29,018 nt of DNA from CAZIKB01 sp964539665 (GCA_964539665.1 CAZIKB010000082.1:1-29018), one strand, 5' to 3'. Shown: positions 1 to 8,722, counted from the first letter of the stretch. Translations and numbers: made by a program. The notes: generated by a model not told the origin, from the sequence alone.

Positions 1-50
1 ATATTTAATGTATTTAACAACTTATACCATGTTTTTCTAAGTGAGAAATG

Positions 51-311
51 TTAGTCATAATAAATTCTCTCACGTTTATTTGCATTACGCAAACTTATTA
101 TACGGATTATTGGGGCACGAAAAGTATAGACCATCACGAGAAGCTTCTTACCGATGAAACCAAGTGCCACCCATCGTTCTTCTCCGTAATCAAGACGATC
201 GTCAATGGTTTCAAGAGCAGTATCCCATTCGAAATCGATAGCATCAGCAAAATCAATGTTGTGTTGGATAAGATTTGCAAGTCGCTTATTTTCGTCCCAT
301 TCATATTGCAT
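51..311 (-). CDS. brnT: BrnT-family type II toxin (ribonuclease)
   Basis: The protein from the ATG at 311 begins MQYEWDENKRLANLIQHNID and contains ERWVALGFIGKKLLVMVYT and RIISLRNANKRERIYY. These are the hallmark blocks of BrnT, a small RelE-fold RNase that is neutralised by the DNA-binding antitoxin BrnA. The frame stays open upstream to a TTG at 347, but that TTG is the first codon of a consensus -35 box (TTGACA), so the start at 311 is preferred (86 residues). The stop codon region overlaps an ATG at 58 on the same strand, the usual brnT-brnA arrangement, but that frame closes after 14 codons (TAA about position 14). The antitoxin is therefore absent, broken or frameshifted at the window edge. 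Family call strong; function is from family knowledge. Confidence 0.85.
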   Translation of the reverse strand: MQYEWDENKRLANLIQHNIDFADAIDFEWDTALETIDDRLDYGEERWVALGFIGKKLLVMVYTFRAPIIRIISLRNANKRERIYYD

Positions 312-318
312 TGGTTTG

Positions 319-347
319 AATATACGAAGAAATAACTTGATTGTCAA
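319..347 (-). promoter_or_regulatory. Sigma-70-type promoter of brnT, apparently leaderless
   Basis: Read on the minus strand: TTGACA (347-342), a 17-base spacer, then TATATT (324-319). The bases after the -10 box are CAAACCA and then the brnT ATG at 311. A transcript starting 7-8 bases past the -10 box would start at or one base before the start codon, so the mRNA is probably leaderless. No Shine-Dalgarno sequence lies in front of this ATG. Confidence 0.65.
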
Positions 348-350
348 CTA

Positions 351-366
351 AATTGTACATACAATT
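351..366. promoter_or_regulatory. Candidate operator palindrome upstream of brnT
   Basis: AATTGTACATACAATT consists of two perfect 7-base inverted arms (AATTGTA / TACAATT) around a 2-base centre. It sits 4 bases upstream of the brnT -35 box. BrnT/BrnA modules are autorepressed by BrnA, so this is a reasonable binding site, but A+T-rich palindromes of this size also occur by chance. Confidence 0.35.
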
Positions 367-477
367 AAATATACTTACAGCCTAAAATTGAGTGTTCTGG
401 ATATTAATATCGGCAGAAAATTAGGAAACCTACTTTGTACTGTATGTCACTGGTCGCTCATCTGCAGCGCATTCTTT

Positions 478-770
478 AAGCTTGATTCTTCTTTTGCTCA
501 GGAGGTGCCACTTCGAATCTCAGAATTAGCAGATTCAGAAATTGTCGATCTCAAATCTTAAAATCCCAATCGCATCCATTAGTAAAAGCATCACTGCCTG
601 CACTGCACTTCGTCTAATAGGCCAGGGTAAACTTTCGCTCGACGAGCCTGTTCATGTCCATCTGAAAAAAACACGGAATTGATTTTAATGATTAGGCACA
701 GATTCTTTGGAAGAACCCTGTCAAGTACTCTTGCAATCCATTCTAAGTTATCCCCGGGTACCCGCATAAG
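478..770 (+). pseudogene. Decayed serine beta-lactamase-like (S12) hydrolase remnant
   Basis: In the frame of 572 the conceptual peptide reads IASISKSITACTALRLIGQ and then GKLSLDEPVHVHLKK. This is the conserved SxxK block of class C beta-lactamase/S12 peptidases (S codon 575-577, K codon 584-586) followed by its usual GKLSLDxPV helix. In-frame stops follow from about 677. A further out-of-consensus block around 720-765 (QSILSYP) sits where the family has LLSHTSG. Upstream, another frame at about 482-560 shows a signal-peptide-like tail (SFAQEVPLRI). There is no start, no continuous frame and no YxN or HxG motif, so this is a dead gene. It also accounts for most of the otherwise gene-free stretch 348-811. 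Confidence 0.6.
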
Positions 771-811
771 CTGAACCAGGATTAATCTTCCCTGGCAACA
801 CGAAATATTAC

Positions 812-840
812 TTGATTTTTTTATTCAATATCGCTACGAT
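812..840 (+). promoter_or_regulatory. Candidate promoter of the S9 peptidase
   Basis: TTGATT (812-817), a 17-base spacer, TACGAT (835-840). The predicted transcription start is near 847. That leaves only about 9 bases before the ATG at 856 but about 39 before the ATG at 886, which agrees with the Shine-Dalgarno evidence for the later start. Confidence 0.4.
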
Positions 841-885
841 TACAAATTAACTTTTATGCAATCATTAACAACAAAGGAAAGTAAA

Positions 886-3540
886 ATGTACAGACCATTT
901 TCGACACTCAGATATGGATTGACAATGTTTATAATTCTATTTTTTATTTTACCAAAATCATTTAGCTTTGGAATTGAAAATGAACAGGAAACCAAAAAGG
1001 TAGCAATCTCTTCCTGGATAAAGTTAGGCCCGATACGGTCATATTTTCCAGTTTTCAAGAATATAAAAAACATTAAGGGGAAGGAATTCAATATACGGAA
1101 AATATTGAATGATGAACAGGCTGATGTAGAAAACTGGCAGCCGCAAGAAGGCGGCCTGGTAAAATGGAATCACTCAAATGCCTTAAAATGGTCATCGTTA
1201 ACTGCTGATTCAAACCACATTGTATTCAAACCACAATTTGATGAAAAAGAGCCTGAAATTATCTATTTAGCCACTTACATAGATGTAGCAAGATGGATAA
1301 AAGCAAAATTAGAAGTACATAGTTTTCATTTATTACAGGTTTATCTCGACGGCAAGGTAGTCACATCCAAGACTTCATCCGAGAAAACGAAAAGTGATAC
1401 GACTAAAGCAGAACCCGGAAAAATTGCTCATGATTTAAAACTGGAAACGGGTAAACACCTGCTGTTAATCAAAACATTACGGGATCCTGAAAATAATTCA
1501 AACTGGGATATCAAAGCTACACTCCAGATTGCCGCGGAAATTCATAAGGATGATATTAAGGTAGGGACGGACTCAAAATACCGCATGGATATAAAGCATT
1601 TACTTGACGGACCCAAAGTTGCAAATGCTTCAATCTCTCCAGATGGCGAATTAGCGGCCATAACCATCAGGCAAACTTTACCGCCAAGCGATAAATCTGA
1701 GACGTGGTTAGAGTTGCGCCAGACTAAGGATGGGACTTTAGTACAAACTTTTCGTGGTGGAATGAAAATATCAAACATACAATGGGCTCCAACTGGACAA
1801 GAGTTTTCTTATACAAGTTCAACCGATGGGAAAAATACGCTCTGGATTGTAGACCTGGAAAAAGGAACTACCAGCCAACTATTGAAAGACATCGAAGATT
1901 TTGGCAGCTATAGTTGGGCTCCGCAGGGAAAATTTATAATCTATAGTATTACTGAAAAACCTGAACCTGATGACAGCGGCGTGAAACGCTTAGAAACGAT
2001 ACCTGCGCGTTGGCCCTGGTGGTACAACAGATCCTTTTTATACCTGGTCAACGTACCTGAAGGCACAAAGAGAAGACTAACCAGCGGCAAGCTATCAACC
2101 CAACTAAGCAGTATAAGTCCTGATGAAAAAAAATTGCTCTTTACGCGTTCTATTGTTGATTTTTCTGAGCGTCCGTATTCGAAAACAGAATTTTTTACAC
2201 TCCATCTGGAAACAATGGAACTGGATACGCTCTGGACGAGTAAATGGGCAGGTTCAGCGCAGTGGTCGCCCGATGGCAAAAAGCTTTTAGTAACTGGTGG
2301 GCCATCCATGTTTGGCAAAATCGGCATTCAATCCGCTGATATATTGACGCCGAATGATTACGATACCCAGGCATATTTATATGATCTGAAAACTAGAATT
2401 TGTGAACCAATTACACGAGATTTTAATCCGACAATTGGCCAGGCAATATGGAGTAAAACCGATAATAGCATATACTTTAATACTGTAGATAAATCGTTTC
2501 GACATCTATATCAATACAATGTAACCCGGAAAACATTTAAATTCATCGATACCGGCGTGGAAGTGCTGAATAGCATTGACATAGCTCAAAACCGTTCCGT
2601 TGGCGTTTATATTGGCTCCAGTGCAACCGTACCGCAGAAAGCATTTGTCATCGATTTGAAGAAAAAGAAATTCAGAATATTAGCCAATCCCAGCAAAGAT
2701 GATTTCAAAAATGTTGAATTTGGCAAGGTTAACCGATGGACATTCAATAATAAACAAGGGATTGAAATTGAGGGACGTATTTACTATCCACCAGGATTTG
2801 ATCCTGATAGGAAATATCCCTGTATTGTATATTATTATGGCGGCACTTTTCCAACAACCCGTGATTTTGGCGGACGTTATCCTAAAAATTTATACACGGC
2901 ACAAGGCTATGTCGTATATGTGCTGCAACCAAGCGGAGCAGTAGGTTTTGGCCAGGAATTTTCAGCTTTGCATGTAAATGATTGGGGAACCATTGTCGCT
3001 GACGAAATTATTACTGGCACAAAAGAATTTTTAGCGGCACATCCTTTCGTTGATAAAAACAGAGTCGGTTGTATTGGCGCCTCTTTTGGAGGATTCATGA
3101 CCATGTTATTACAAACACGTACGGACATTTTTGCAGCAGCCATATCTCATGCTGGTATCAGCACAATTTCAAGCTACTGGGGCGAAGGGTATTGGGGATT
3201 TTCATACAGCGCAGTTGCCACTGCAAATAGTTTCCCATGGAACAGAAAGGATATATACATTGAACAGAGTCCGTTGTTTGCTGCAGATAAGATCAACACA
3301 CCTTTATTGTTATTACATGGCATGAGCGACACAAACGTCCCACCAGGAGAGAGTATCCAATTATACACAGCTTTGAAATTATTAGGAAAAGATGTTGAAT
3401 TTGTTCAGGTCAAAGGTCAGAATCATTTAATTTTAAACTATAACAAACGTATTCTTTGGTTAAAGACAATATTATCCTGGTTTGATAAATGGCTTAAAGA
3501 TCAGCCGCAATGGTGGGACGATTTACATCCCGCAGAATAG
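886..3540 (+). CDS. Secreted S9 family prolyl oligopeptidase (DPP-IV/acylaminoacyl-peptidase type)
   Basis: A serine peptidase of 884 residues, exported by the N-terminal hydrophobic segment (GLTMFIILFFILPKSFSF). After a region of about 230 residues that I cannot assign comes a WD40-like beta-propeller with PD40 repeats (ISPDGELAA, WAPTGQEFSY, WAPQGKFIIY, ISPDEKKLLF, WSPDGKKLLV). The last ~250 residues form the alpha/beta-hydrolase domain. The triad is visible: nucleophile Ser in GASFGG (codon 3082-3084), Asp in GMSDTNVPP (codon 3328), His in GQNHLI (codon 3424). The ATG at 886 follows AAAGGAAAG (873-881) at good spacing; an in-frame ATG at 856 has no such site. The family trims proline-containing or N-capped oligopeptides. 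It appears monocistronic, with a palindromic repeat downstream. Confidence 0.9.
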   Translation: MYRPFSTLRYGLTMFIILFFILPKSFSFGIENEQETKKVAISSWIKLGPIRSYFPVFKNIKNIKGKEFNIRKILNDEQADVENWQPQEGGLVKWNHSNALKWSSLTADSNHIVFKPQFDEKEPEIIYLATYIDVARWIKAKLEVHSFHLLQVYLDGKVVTSKTSSEKTKSDTTKAEPGKIAHDLKLETGKHLLLIKTLRDPENNSNWDIKATLQIAAEIHKDDIKVGTDSKYRMDIKHLLDGPKVANASISPDGELAAITIRQTLPPSDKSETWLELRQTKDGTLVQTFRGGMKISNIQWAPTGQEFSYTSSTDGKNTLWIVDLEKGTTSQLLKDIEDFGSYSWAPQGKFIIYSITEKPEPDDSGVKRLETIPARWPWWYNRSFLYLVNVPEGTKRRLTSGKLSTQLSSISPDEKKLLFTRSIVDFSERPYSKTEFFTLHLETMELDTLWTSKWAGSAQWSPDGKKLLVTGGPSMFGKIGIQSADILTPNDYDTQAYLYDLKTRICEPITRDFNPTIGQAIWSKTDNSIYFNTVDKSFRHLYQYNVTRKTFKFIDTGVEVLNSIDIAQNRSVGVYIGSSATVPQKAFVIDLKKKKFRILANPSKDDFKNVEFGKVNRWTFNNKQGIEIEGRIYYPPGFDPDRKYPCIVYYYGGTFPTTRDFGGRYPKNLYTAQGYVVYVLQPSGAVGFGQEFSALHVNDWGTIVADEIITGTKEFLAAHPFVDKNRVGCIGASFGGFMTMLLQTRTDIFAAAISHAGISTISSYWGEGYWGFSYSAVATANSFPWNRKDIYIEQSPLFAADKINTPLLLLHGMSDTNVPPGESIQLYTALKLLGKDVEFVQVKGQNHLILNYNKRILWLKTILSWFDKWLKDQPQWWDDLHPAE

Positions 3541-3580
3541 AGAATAATTGAATTAGTGTTGGAAGAAAAACACCGCCTTT

Positions 3581-3660
3581 TGTCATTTCGAATGAAAGGG
3601 GAAATCTGTAACTCCAATAATTTCGATATAGCAAAATTTCTCACTTCGTTCGAAATGACA
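3581..3660. repeat. 80-bp palindromic repeat with 12-bp perfect inverted ends
   Basis: TGTCATTTCGAA at 3581-3592 is the exact reverse complement of TTCGAAATGACA at 3649-3660. The middle contains GAAATCT and a second TTTCGA/TTCG pair. It lies directly after the S9 gene and has the form of a dispersed intergenic palindrome (REP/MITE class). It could also act as a transcription terminator or mRNA end-protector. No other copy is visible in this window. Confidence 0.6.
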
Positions 3661-3767
3661 TTTTTAACTAATTTTAAGAAAATCACTAATTAATAAGAAT
3701 GCAGGCGTGCTGTTTGTGGATCAAACTTCATTCCTTCCGTTGAATATAATTAGTTTTAGTATAAGAT

Positions 3768-4871
3768 ATGAACATCAACTATTTGAAACGAAATTCTACA
3801 AAATTACTATTTGTAAGCATCCTCTTTAAATTTGTCGTTTCTCAAAGCTGCCTGTTTGCACAGGCATTTGTTCAAGATAGTCTGTTTATTTCAATTCGAA
3901 AATCAGACAAACTATCACCGCCAGCATGCGTCATCGACACCATTCTCGACCATCGTGGTGAACATCCTCACTTTCTTAGCAATTATGAAGTCAATAGATA
4001 TATTTTTGTGCCGGTGGATTTGGTAATTGTTGCAGAAAGACCGCTCACCACAGCCTTATTCAAAAATTTGCAGACGCCACCTGTTAGCATTGGCTTGCCC
4101 AGGTTCAGACTGGAACTGGATGAATTCCGTCTCCAGAAAAAGAGTAACTGGTTGTTGTACCATCAATTTGTGTTGAACGCATCATTCAAGCTTTTCAAAT
4201 GCCTTCCGGACAGACAACCTGAATATGCAGGTCAACTTTTGTATGAATCCATATTCGATAAATTTTTAATCAGTGGTAAGTTAAAAAACGGCTATGAATC
4301 GGCAGTAATGGTGTTGCAAGACGAGCTGGCGCAGGACCTCTCAAAATTCGTCGCTGCACATTCATCCAGCCAGCCGCCTGATTTACATAATTTAAGAACC
4401 ATTCCCTACCATGGCAAAACAATTAATTTGCACGCTGGAGTGGATTATATCGTTGGGACTTACGGTACAATAGTGGACGGCGAGTTGTTATTTTCACATC
4501 GGGAAGCCAGGAAAAAATTTATCCGAAAAGGTTATTCTGTCCGCTATCGCAATGAAAAAAAATTCGACGCCATTGAATTTGGCCTGTTGGTTGACAACCT
4601 GTTTTACCGGCTCAATCACAAAATGATACTGAAAGTGAAATCTCAACTGCTTCTGGGCGTTAATCGCTGGAATGATTCAGAAAGAAGCCAACGCAAACTC
4701 TACGACGCCCTGATTGTTGATTATGCCCTGAGTCAAAGCATAACGTACGATCCACTGGACCACAGATCTTTTGTAATCGGTCTGGGATTGTCGGAAAGTA
4801 TAAACTACATATACAACAGAGGAATCAAACTAAACATCGGGCTATTGATCAAGGCAGGCATTAAATTATGA
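3768..4871 (+). CDS. Secreted protein of unknown family, first gene of a TonB-receptor operon
   Basis: 367 residues with an N-terminal hydrophobic export segment (LLFVSILFKFVVSQSCLFAQA). I do not recognise a family. The mature part has alternating hydrophobic stretches. A tail of amphipathic segments from about residue 225 (DYIVGTYGTIVDGELLF ... SFVIGLGLSESINYI ... LNIGLLIKAGIKL), ending in a hydrophobic residue, would suit an outer-membrane or envelope-anchored protein. Its TGA stop (4869-4871) overlaps the ATG of the TonB receptor (4868) in an ATGA junction, so the two are translationally coupled. It is probably a partner of the receptor, for example in biogenesis or surface processing; that is inference. 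Confidence 0.75.
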   Translation: MNINYLKRNSTKLLFVSILFKFVVSQSCLFAQAFVQDSLFISIRKSDKLSPPACVIDTILDHRGEHPHFLSNYEVNRYIFVPVDLVIVAERPLTTALFKNLQTPPVSIGLPRFRLELDEFRLQKKSNWLLYHQFVLNASFKLFKCLPDRQPEYAGQLLYESIFDKFLISGKLKNGYESAVMVLQDELAQDLSKFVAAHSSSQPPDLHNLRTIPYHGKTINLHAGVDYIVGTYGTIVDGELLFSHREARKKFIRKGYSVRYRNEKKFDAIEFGLLVDNLFYRLNHKMILKVKSQLLLGVNRWNDSERSQRKLYDALIVDYALSQSITYDPLDHRSFVIGLGLSESINYIYNRGIKLNIGLLIKAGIKL

Positions 4872-7243
4872 AGTGGAAATTATTCTTTTTTGTACTATGG
4901 TTTTTAATATCGGGCAGCATTGTTTTTGCCCAATCGCACACGATCTCCGGCTATGTGGTCGATCGGAAAACAGGTGAAACCATAATCGGGGTGAATGTTG
5001 TTGTGCGTGATACCCAAACCGGAGCAGCCGCAGACGGCAACGGCTATTTTCGAATTACCGGACTACCTGCAGGAAAATACACGTTGGATTTTTTTCACAT
5101 TGCTTATGCAAAGCACGAAGTCCAGGTAACAATTCAGGACAAAAGCATGGTATTAGCGGATATCCAACTACAGCCGAAACCAGTAGAATTGCAGGAAGTT
5201 GTGGTAACGGGAAAGAGATCCGAGATAACCGATTATGATGTAGAGACCAGTGTGAAGGAATTAACCCCGCTGGCCATTCGCAGTATCCCCACCAGTCGAG
5301 GAGATGTGTTCAAGGCTTTGAAATATCTGCCTGGTGTTGAAAGCGTGGAGCCCTTCTCCCCTCTCTATTCTGTAAGAGGCAGCGACCCCGGCGAAAATCT
5401 GATTTTGCTAGATGGAGTTACGATATATAATCCTTACCATTTTGTCACCTCCACCGGCATGTTTAATCTTTACGCGATCAAAAATGTTGAATTACTCGTA
5501 GGCGGATTTGGCGCGGAATATGGCGGACGAAATTCATCTGTCTTATATATAACCACCCGGGAAGGGAATAATCAAAAGTTACACGGTGAATTTGAACCAG
5601 GCATCATGGCGTCAAAGGCAGTATTAGATTTCCCAATTGGCAAAAGTGCAACCATGATGGTCTCGGCGAGGTTTCATTACGATCTCCTTTCCCGATTCCT
5701 GTTCTATTCGCCCAGCTATTTTTACGACATGAATATCTCACTGAATTGGAAATTAAGTCAAAGAAACCGACTGAGCTTGCGCTATTTCAACTCCCGGGAT
5801 TTCTTTGATTACAGTTTTGCCCGCTATTCATCTTACTTTTCAAACACGTTTGATACAGACGACCAGGAGCTTTCGGATTTCCTGGATGATTTCGATGTGA
5901 TTTATAATATGAAATGGCGAAACCAGGCTGCTACTGCAATATTGAAAACTGTTCTCCATCCAAGCTTGTACCTGAAAACCCAAATTTCCGGTTCCTTCTT
6001 TTCATCGACTAATCTATCTGTGCTCAACTTTGAATACACAGATGAGGAAACCAGTGAATCGGTAAAATTATCCTATCAGACAGACATCAGCAATAAAATA
6101 ACAGACCTGGGATTAAAATCCACCTTAAGCGCCATGTTAAGTTCAAACAACACCCTGAAATTTGGAGGCGAACTAAACCGTTATTTTTTTGGCAATGACG
6201 TCAGTATTAATCGATTCAGCGCTGGTAAAACGGAACGCACCCCTATTTTATTTGCCGGTTTCATTGAAGATATGATAAACATAGGCCGACTGGCATTGCG
6301 GCCTGGAATTCGTTTCTCCAAATTTAATTACTCAAAAAAATGGTATCTCGAGCCCCGGTTCAATGGCACACTCAACTTCACAGACAACACGAAGTTGAAA
6401 GCGGCAATTGGCAAATATCATCAATACATAGTCAGCATAAATTCACAGGAATACGAGCTCAGCCAGTTTGTCGATTATTATTATCCACTGCAGAATAACA
6501 AGCCAAGTCTATCAACGCATTATATTCTTGGGCTGGAGCATGCATTAACAGAAAATTCTCAACTTTCTATTGATCTATATTACAAAGATATCGCCCGCAC
6601 CTATACCTTCGACCATAATGTCAGCGAATTAGATATCTATCAGTTTTCGGATAAACTCAAGCAGGGATCAGGGAAAGCCTACGGAGTGGAATTGTTGTGG
6701 CAAGGAAAGTGGCGCAACTTTTCAGGCTGGGTGAGTTATGGCGTCAGCCGGGCGAAACGGCGTTATCCTCACATCATGAATGGTAAATCAATCTTATTCG
6801 ATTATGATCGTACCCATTCATTTAAAACCGTGATCCATCATCAAATCCATCCAGCCCTGTCTTACAGCGGCACGTTAAGAATCATCTCTGGTGTTCCCAA
6901 AACGTTAGAGAACTCGACCAAATCTTATTTCTATTACAATCCACAGAACAATGGATATGCTGTCTACCCGACTTATGTGACCGAGCGTAAAAACAATGTC
7001 AGGCTTCCCCTGTTCATACGGTTGGATTTGGGCTTGAAAAAACGCATAAGAAAAGGTCTAGCCGCTGAATTAGCTGAATTTATAGGAGCGAAAGAATCTT
7101 ATTTAAATGCCAATTTTGGAAACCTGTTATTTCTTTTTCATAGAAATGTCTGGTTTTATATGCCGGTTAGCGATAACAGGCTTTATGGTATTGGCACAAA
7201 TTATTTACCAGATTTTAGTATTGGATATACGGTTAAATTCTAA
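4868..7243 (+). CDS. TonB-dependent outer-membrane receptor with CarboxypepD_reg-like N-terminal domain
   Basis: 791 residues. Signal peptide (LFFFVLWFLISGSIVFAQS), then a carboxypeptidase-regulatory-like beta-sandwich at about 22-105 (HTISGYVVDRKTGETIIGVN ... GNGYFRITGLPAGKYTL). Next the TonB-box-like stretch LQEVVVTGKR and a plug domain (DVFKALKYLPGVESV, YSVRGSDPGENLILLDGV, GGFGAEYGGRNSSVLYI). A long beta-barrel with alternating aromatic strands runs to a C-terminal strand ending in a hydrophobic/aromatic residue (SIGYTVKF). Energised by TonB-ExbBD it would import a ligand that the sequence does not identify. It is coupled by a 4-base overlap to the gene upstream and followed after 29 bases by a DUF4249-type lipoprotein. 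It is shorter than SusC proteins and lacks a SusD partner. Confidence 0.92.
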   Translation: MKWKLFFFVLWFLISGSIVFAQSHTISGYVVDRKTGETIIGVNVVVRDTQTGAAADGNGYFRITGLPAGKYTLDFFHIAYAKHEVQVTIQDKSMVLADIQLQPKPVELQEVVVTGKRSEITDYDVETSVKELTPLAIRSIPTSRGDVFKALKYLPGVESVEPFSPLYSVRGSDPGENLILLDGVTIYNPYHFVTSTGMFNLYAIKNVELLVGGFGAEYGGRNSSVLYITTREGNNQKLHGEFEPGIMASKAVLDFPIGKSATMMVSARFHYDLLSRFLFYSPSYFYDMNISLNWKLSQRNRLSLRYFNSRDFFDYSFARYSSYFSNTFDTDDQELSDFLDDFDVIYNMKWRNQAATAILKTVLHPSLYLKTQISGSFFSSTNLSVLNFEYTDEETSESVKLSYQTDISNKITDLGLKSTLSAMLSSNNTLKFGGELNRYFFGNDVSINRFSAGKTERTPILFAGFIEDMINIGRLALRPGIRFSKFNYSKKWYLEPRFNGTLNFTDNTKLKAAIGKYHQYIVSINSQEYELSQFVDYYYPLQNNKPSLSTHYILGLEHALTENSQLSIDLYYKDIARTYTFDHNVSELDIYQFSDKLKQGSGKAYGVELLWQGKWRNFSGWVSYGVSRAKRRYPHIMNGKSILFDYDRTHSFKTVIHHQIHPALSYSGTLRIISGVPKTLENSTKSYFYYNPQNNGYAVYPTYVTERKNNVRLPLFIRLDLGLKKRIRKGLAAELAEFIGAKESYLNANFGNLLFLFHRNVWFYMPVSDNRLYGIGTNYLPDFSIGYTVKF

Positions 7244-7272
7244 GGAACGCCAAAGAATCGAGGAATAATAAT

Positions 7273-8127
7273 ATGCTTATTTCACTCTTCAATCAGCTTC
7301 TTAATAATAACATTCATAGAAAACATGGCGAATTGAGAACTATAATACTGACAGCATTCATTTCATGGATTTTGCTAAACATGGGCTGCAAGAATCCAAT
7401 TACTGACGACGGTCCGCAGCCATCCTATCTTGAAGAAGTGCAGCACAAACCCATGTTGAATGTGTTTGGCATTCTGCGACCTGTGGATCAAAACGAGCTC
7501 CCTTTGTCCTTTGTTCACCTTGAAAAATCTTTTCCATATACTACTTATCCAGATACGATTGAAGTGCCAGACGCCGAGGTTATATTAGCTCGACATATTG
7601 ATAGTTCAAGTGTCGAATTAACCGGTTTTTTCTACACGGATTTTAACGCGCAGTTCTCGTCTTTTGAATATCGTAACCCCAATTTTTTTCCACGGGCAGG
7701 ACAGACCTATGACATAACATGTCGTAAAGAAGGATTTCCGACTTTAACCTCGAAAACAACAATACCATCGATTCCCCTTATCGCTATCACTTCTGTGATT
7801 ATTACTGAGAATGAAATAACATTTGCTATTGTGCGCGACTCGTTAGCCGCTCTGTATGATATCTACCTGGAAATCGGGGAAAAAGAATATAGTGTGCGTG
7901 AACGGCGGCCGGAATCCGGCGACACACAGGTGTTAATTAAATATGATAAGGTTGAAGCCGTGCAATTTGAATTAAAAATATATGCCTACGACCTGAATTT
8001 ATCGGAATATATCACCTACAATATTTCCATTAAACCAAACACCTATCGATTGCCATATAGTACGGTTGACAACGGTTACGGCTCATTTGGCTCGTTGAAT
8101 TATTTGAAGCTAATAATTCAGTTTTAA
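7273..8127 (+). CDS. DUF4249-like lipoprotein
   Basis: 284 residues. The N-terminal hydrophobic segment ends in a lipobox-like LNMGC (Cys about residue 39), so the protein should be lipid-anchored. The mature part fits the DUF4249 pattern seen beside TonB receptors in FCB bacteria: an N-terminal strand LNVFGILRP, then VPDAEVILAR and PRAGQTYDITCRKEGFPTL followed by TTIPSIP, all typical of a beta-sandwich accessory protein. GAGGAAT (7259-7265) sits 7 bases before the ATG. It is the third gene of the operon and probably assists the receptor. It is somewhat shorter than many family members, and its C-terminal part is less diagnostic. Confidence 0.75.
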   Translation: MLISLFNQLLNNNIHRKHGELRTIILTAFISWILLNMGCKNPITDDGPQPSYLEEVQHKPMLNVFGILRPVDQNELPLSFVHLEKSFPYTTYPDTIEVPDAEVILARHIDSSSVELTGFFYTDFNAQFSSFEYRNPNFFPRAGQTYDITCRKEGFPTLTSKTTIPSIPLIAITSVIITENEITFAIVRDSLAALYDIYLEIGEKEYSVRERRPESGDTQVLIKYDKVEAVQFELKIYAYDLNLSEYITYNISIKPNTYRLPYSTVDNGYGSFGSLNYLKLIIQF

Positions 8128-8149
8128 AGTCATTGTAACACTAAATTAA

Positions 8150-8240
8150 TTCATTAACCGCAGAGAGCGAAAAGTTCACAGATAATTATTTGATATTATT
8201 TAACTCCTGCGCTCTCAGCGACCTCTGCGGTGAATAATTC
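8150..8240. repeat. Dispersed-type palindromic repeat (ACCGCAGAG ... CTCTGCGGT)
   Basis: ACCGCAGAG at 8157-8165 is the exact reverse complement of CTCTGCGGT at 8223-8231. Just inside lie AGCG and GCGCTCTCAGCG, which also pair partially. The wording (CCGCAGAG, GCGCTCTCAGCG, CTCTGCGGTGAA) is that of an intergenic repeat found in many environmental genomes. It fills the gap between the DUF4249-like gene and the TPR-like gene and may serve as terminator of the receptor operon. Confidence 0.55.
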
Positions 8241-8266
8241 AGGAACAAAATTAACTGGAGGTGAAG

Positions 8267-8722
8267 TTGAAGAGACTAACTATTATTATGCTCATATTTG
8301 GTTTGGTCTTCGCCTGTTCGACCCGGGTCTCTCAGAAAGAAAAAGAACCTTTTGAGGATTATGAATTGGGGCCGTATGATCAAACATGGCAAAGAAAAAT
8401 GCAGGTCAATCTTACTGATGTTTATTCTAAAAGTCCGAAAAGCCAATTACGTTATGCCAAACACGCGGCAGCAGAAGGGGACTATGATATTGCTATCGCG
8501 GTGTTTACCAGGTTGCTAAAGACTGAAGAGGAGGATTCAGGCGTCAGAGCTGAAGCTTTATACCTGTTAGGCAAAATTTATTCAAACATACTCTACCCTT
8601 ATAAAGACTATCAAAAAGCTATTTATCTGCTTGAAAAGTTTATCGCTGAATATCCAGACTCGGAATTTCGTTTGAAGGCAGAACAATCATTGGAGAATAT
8701 TCAGAAATTGATGAAAATGTAA
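8267..8722 (+). CDS. Small TPR-like lipoprotein
   Basis: About 151 residues. The N-terminus LTIIMLIFGLVFACS is a lipoprotein signal with the lipobox VFAC. Residues about 65-150 form two or three helix-turn-helix repeats of tetratricopeptide type (AKHAAAEGDYDIAIAVFTRL, AEALYLLGKIYSN, KDYQKAIYLLEKFIAEYPDS), resembling YbgF/BamD-type TPR lipoproteins. GGAGGTGA (8257-8264), a near-perfect Shine-Dalgarno sequence, fits a TTG start at 8267. The upstream GTG at 8261 lies inside that site and is less likely. It probably acts as a protein-interaction module at the inner face of the outer membrane; partner unknown. Confidence 0.7.
   Translation: MKRLTIIMLIFGLVFACSTRVSQKEKEPFEDYELGPYDQTWQRKMQVNLTDVYSKSPKSQLRYAKHAAAEGDYDIAIAVFTRLLKTEEEDSGVRAEALYLLGKIYSNILYPYKDYQKAIYLLEKFIAEYPDSEFRLKAEQSLENIQKLMKM

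Noticed and set aside
48..335. Plus-strand open frame of 95 codons opposite brnT
   Set aside because: It is antisense to a clear BrnT family gene and has no recognisable protein features.
1941..2327. 128-codon minus-strand open frame inside the S9 peptidase gene
   Set aside because: It runs opposite well-conserved propeller repeats and has no start signal or domain.
8157..8231. Repeat after the DUF4249-like gene as a fifth attC site
   Set aside because: It has one 9-base inverted pair reading ACCGCAGAG with no AAC/GTT ends or spacer; it fits a dispersed intergenic repeat better.
8298..8519. Alternative plus-strand frame inside the TPR-like lipoprotein gene
   Set aside because: It overlaps a gene with clear lipobox and TPR pattern; composition is not protein-like.
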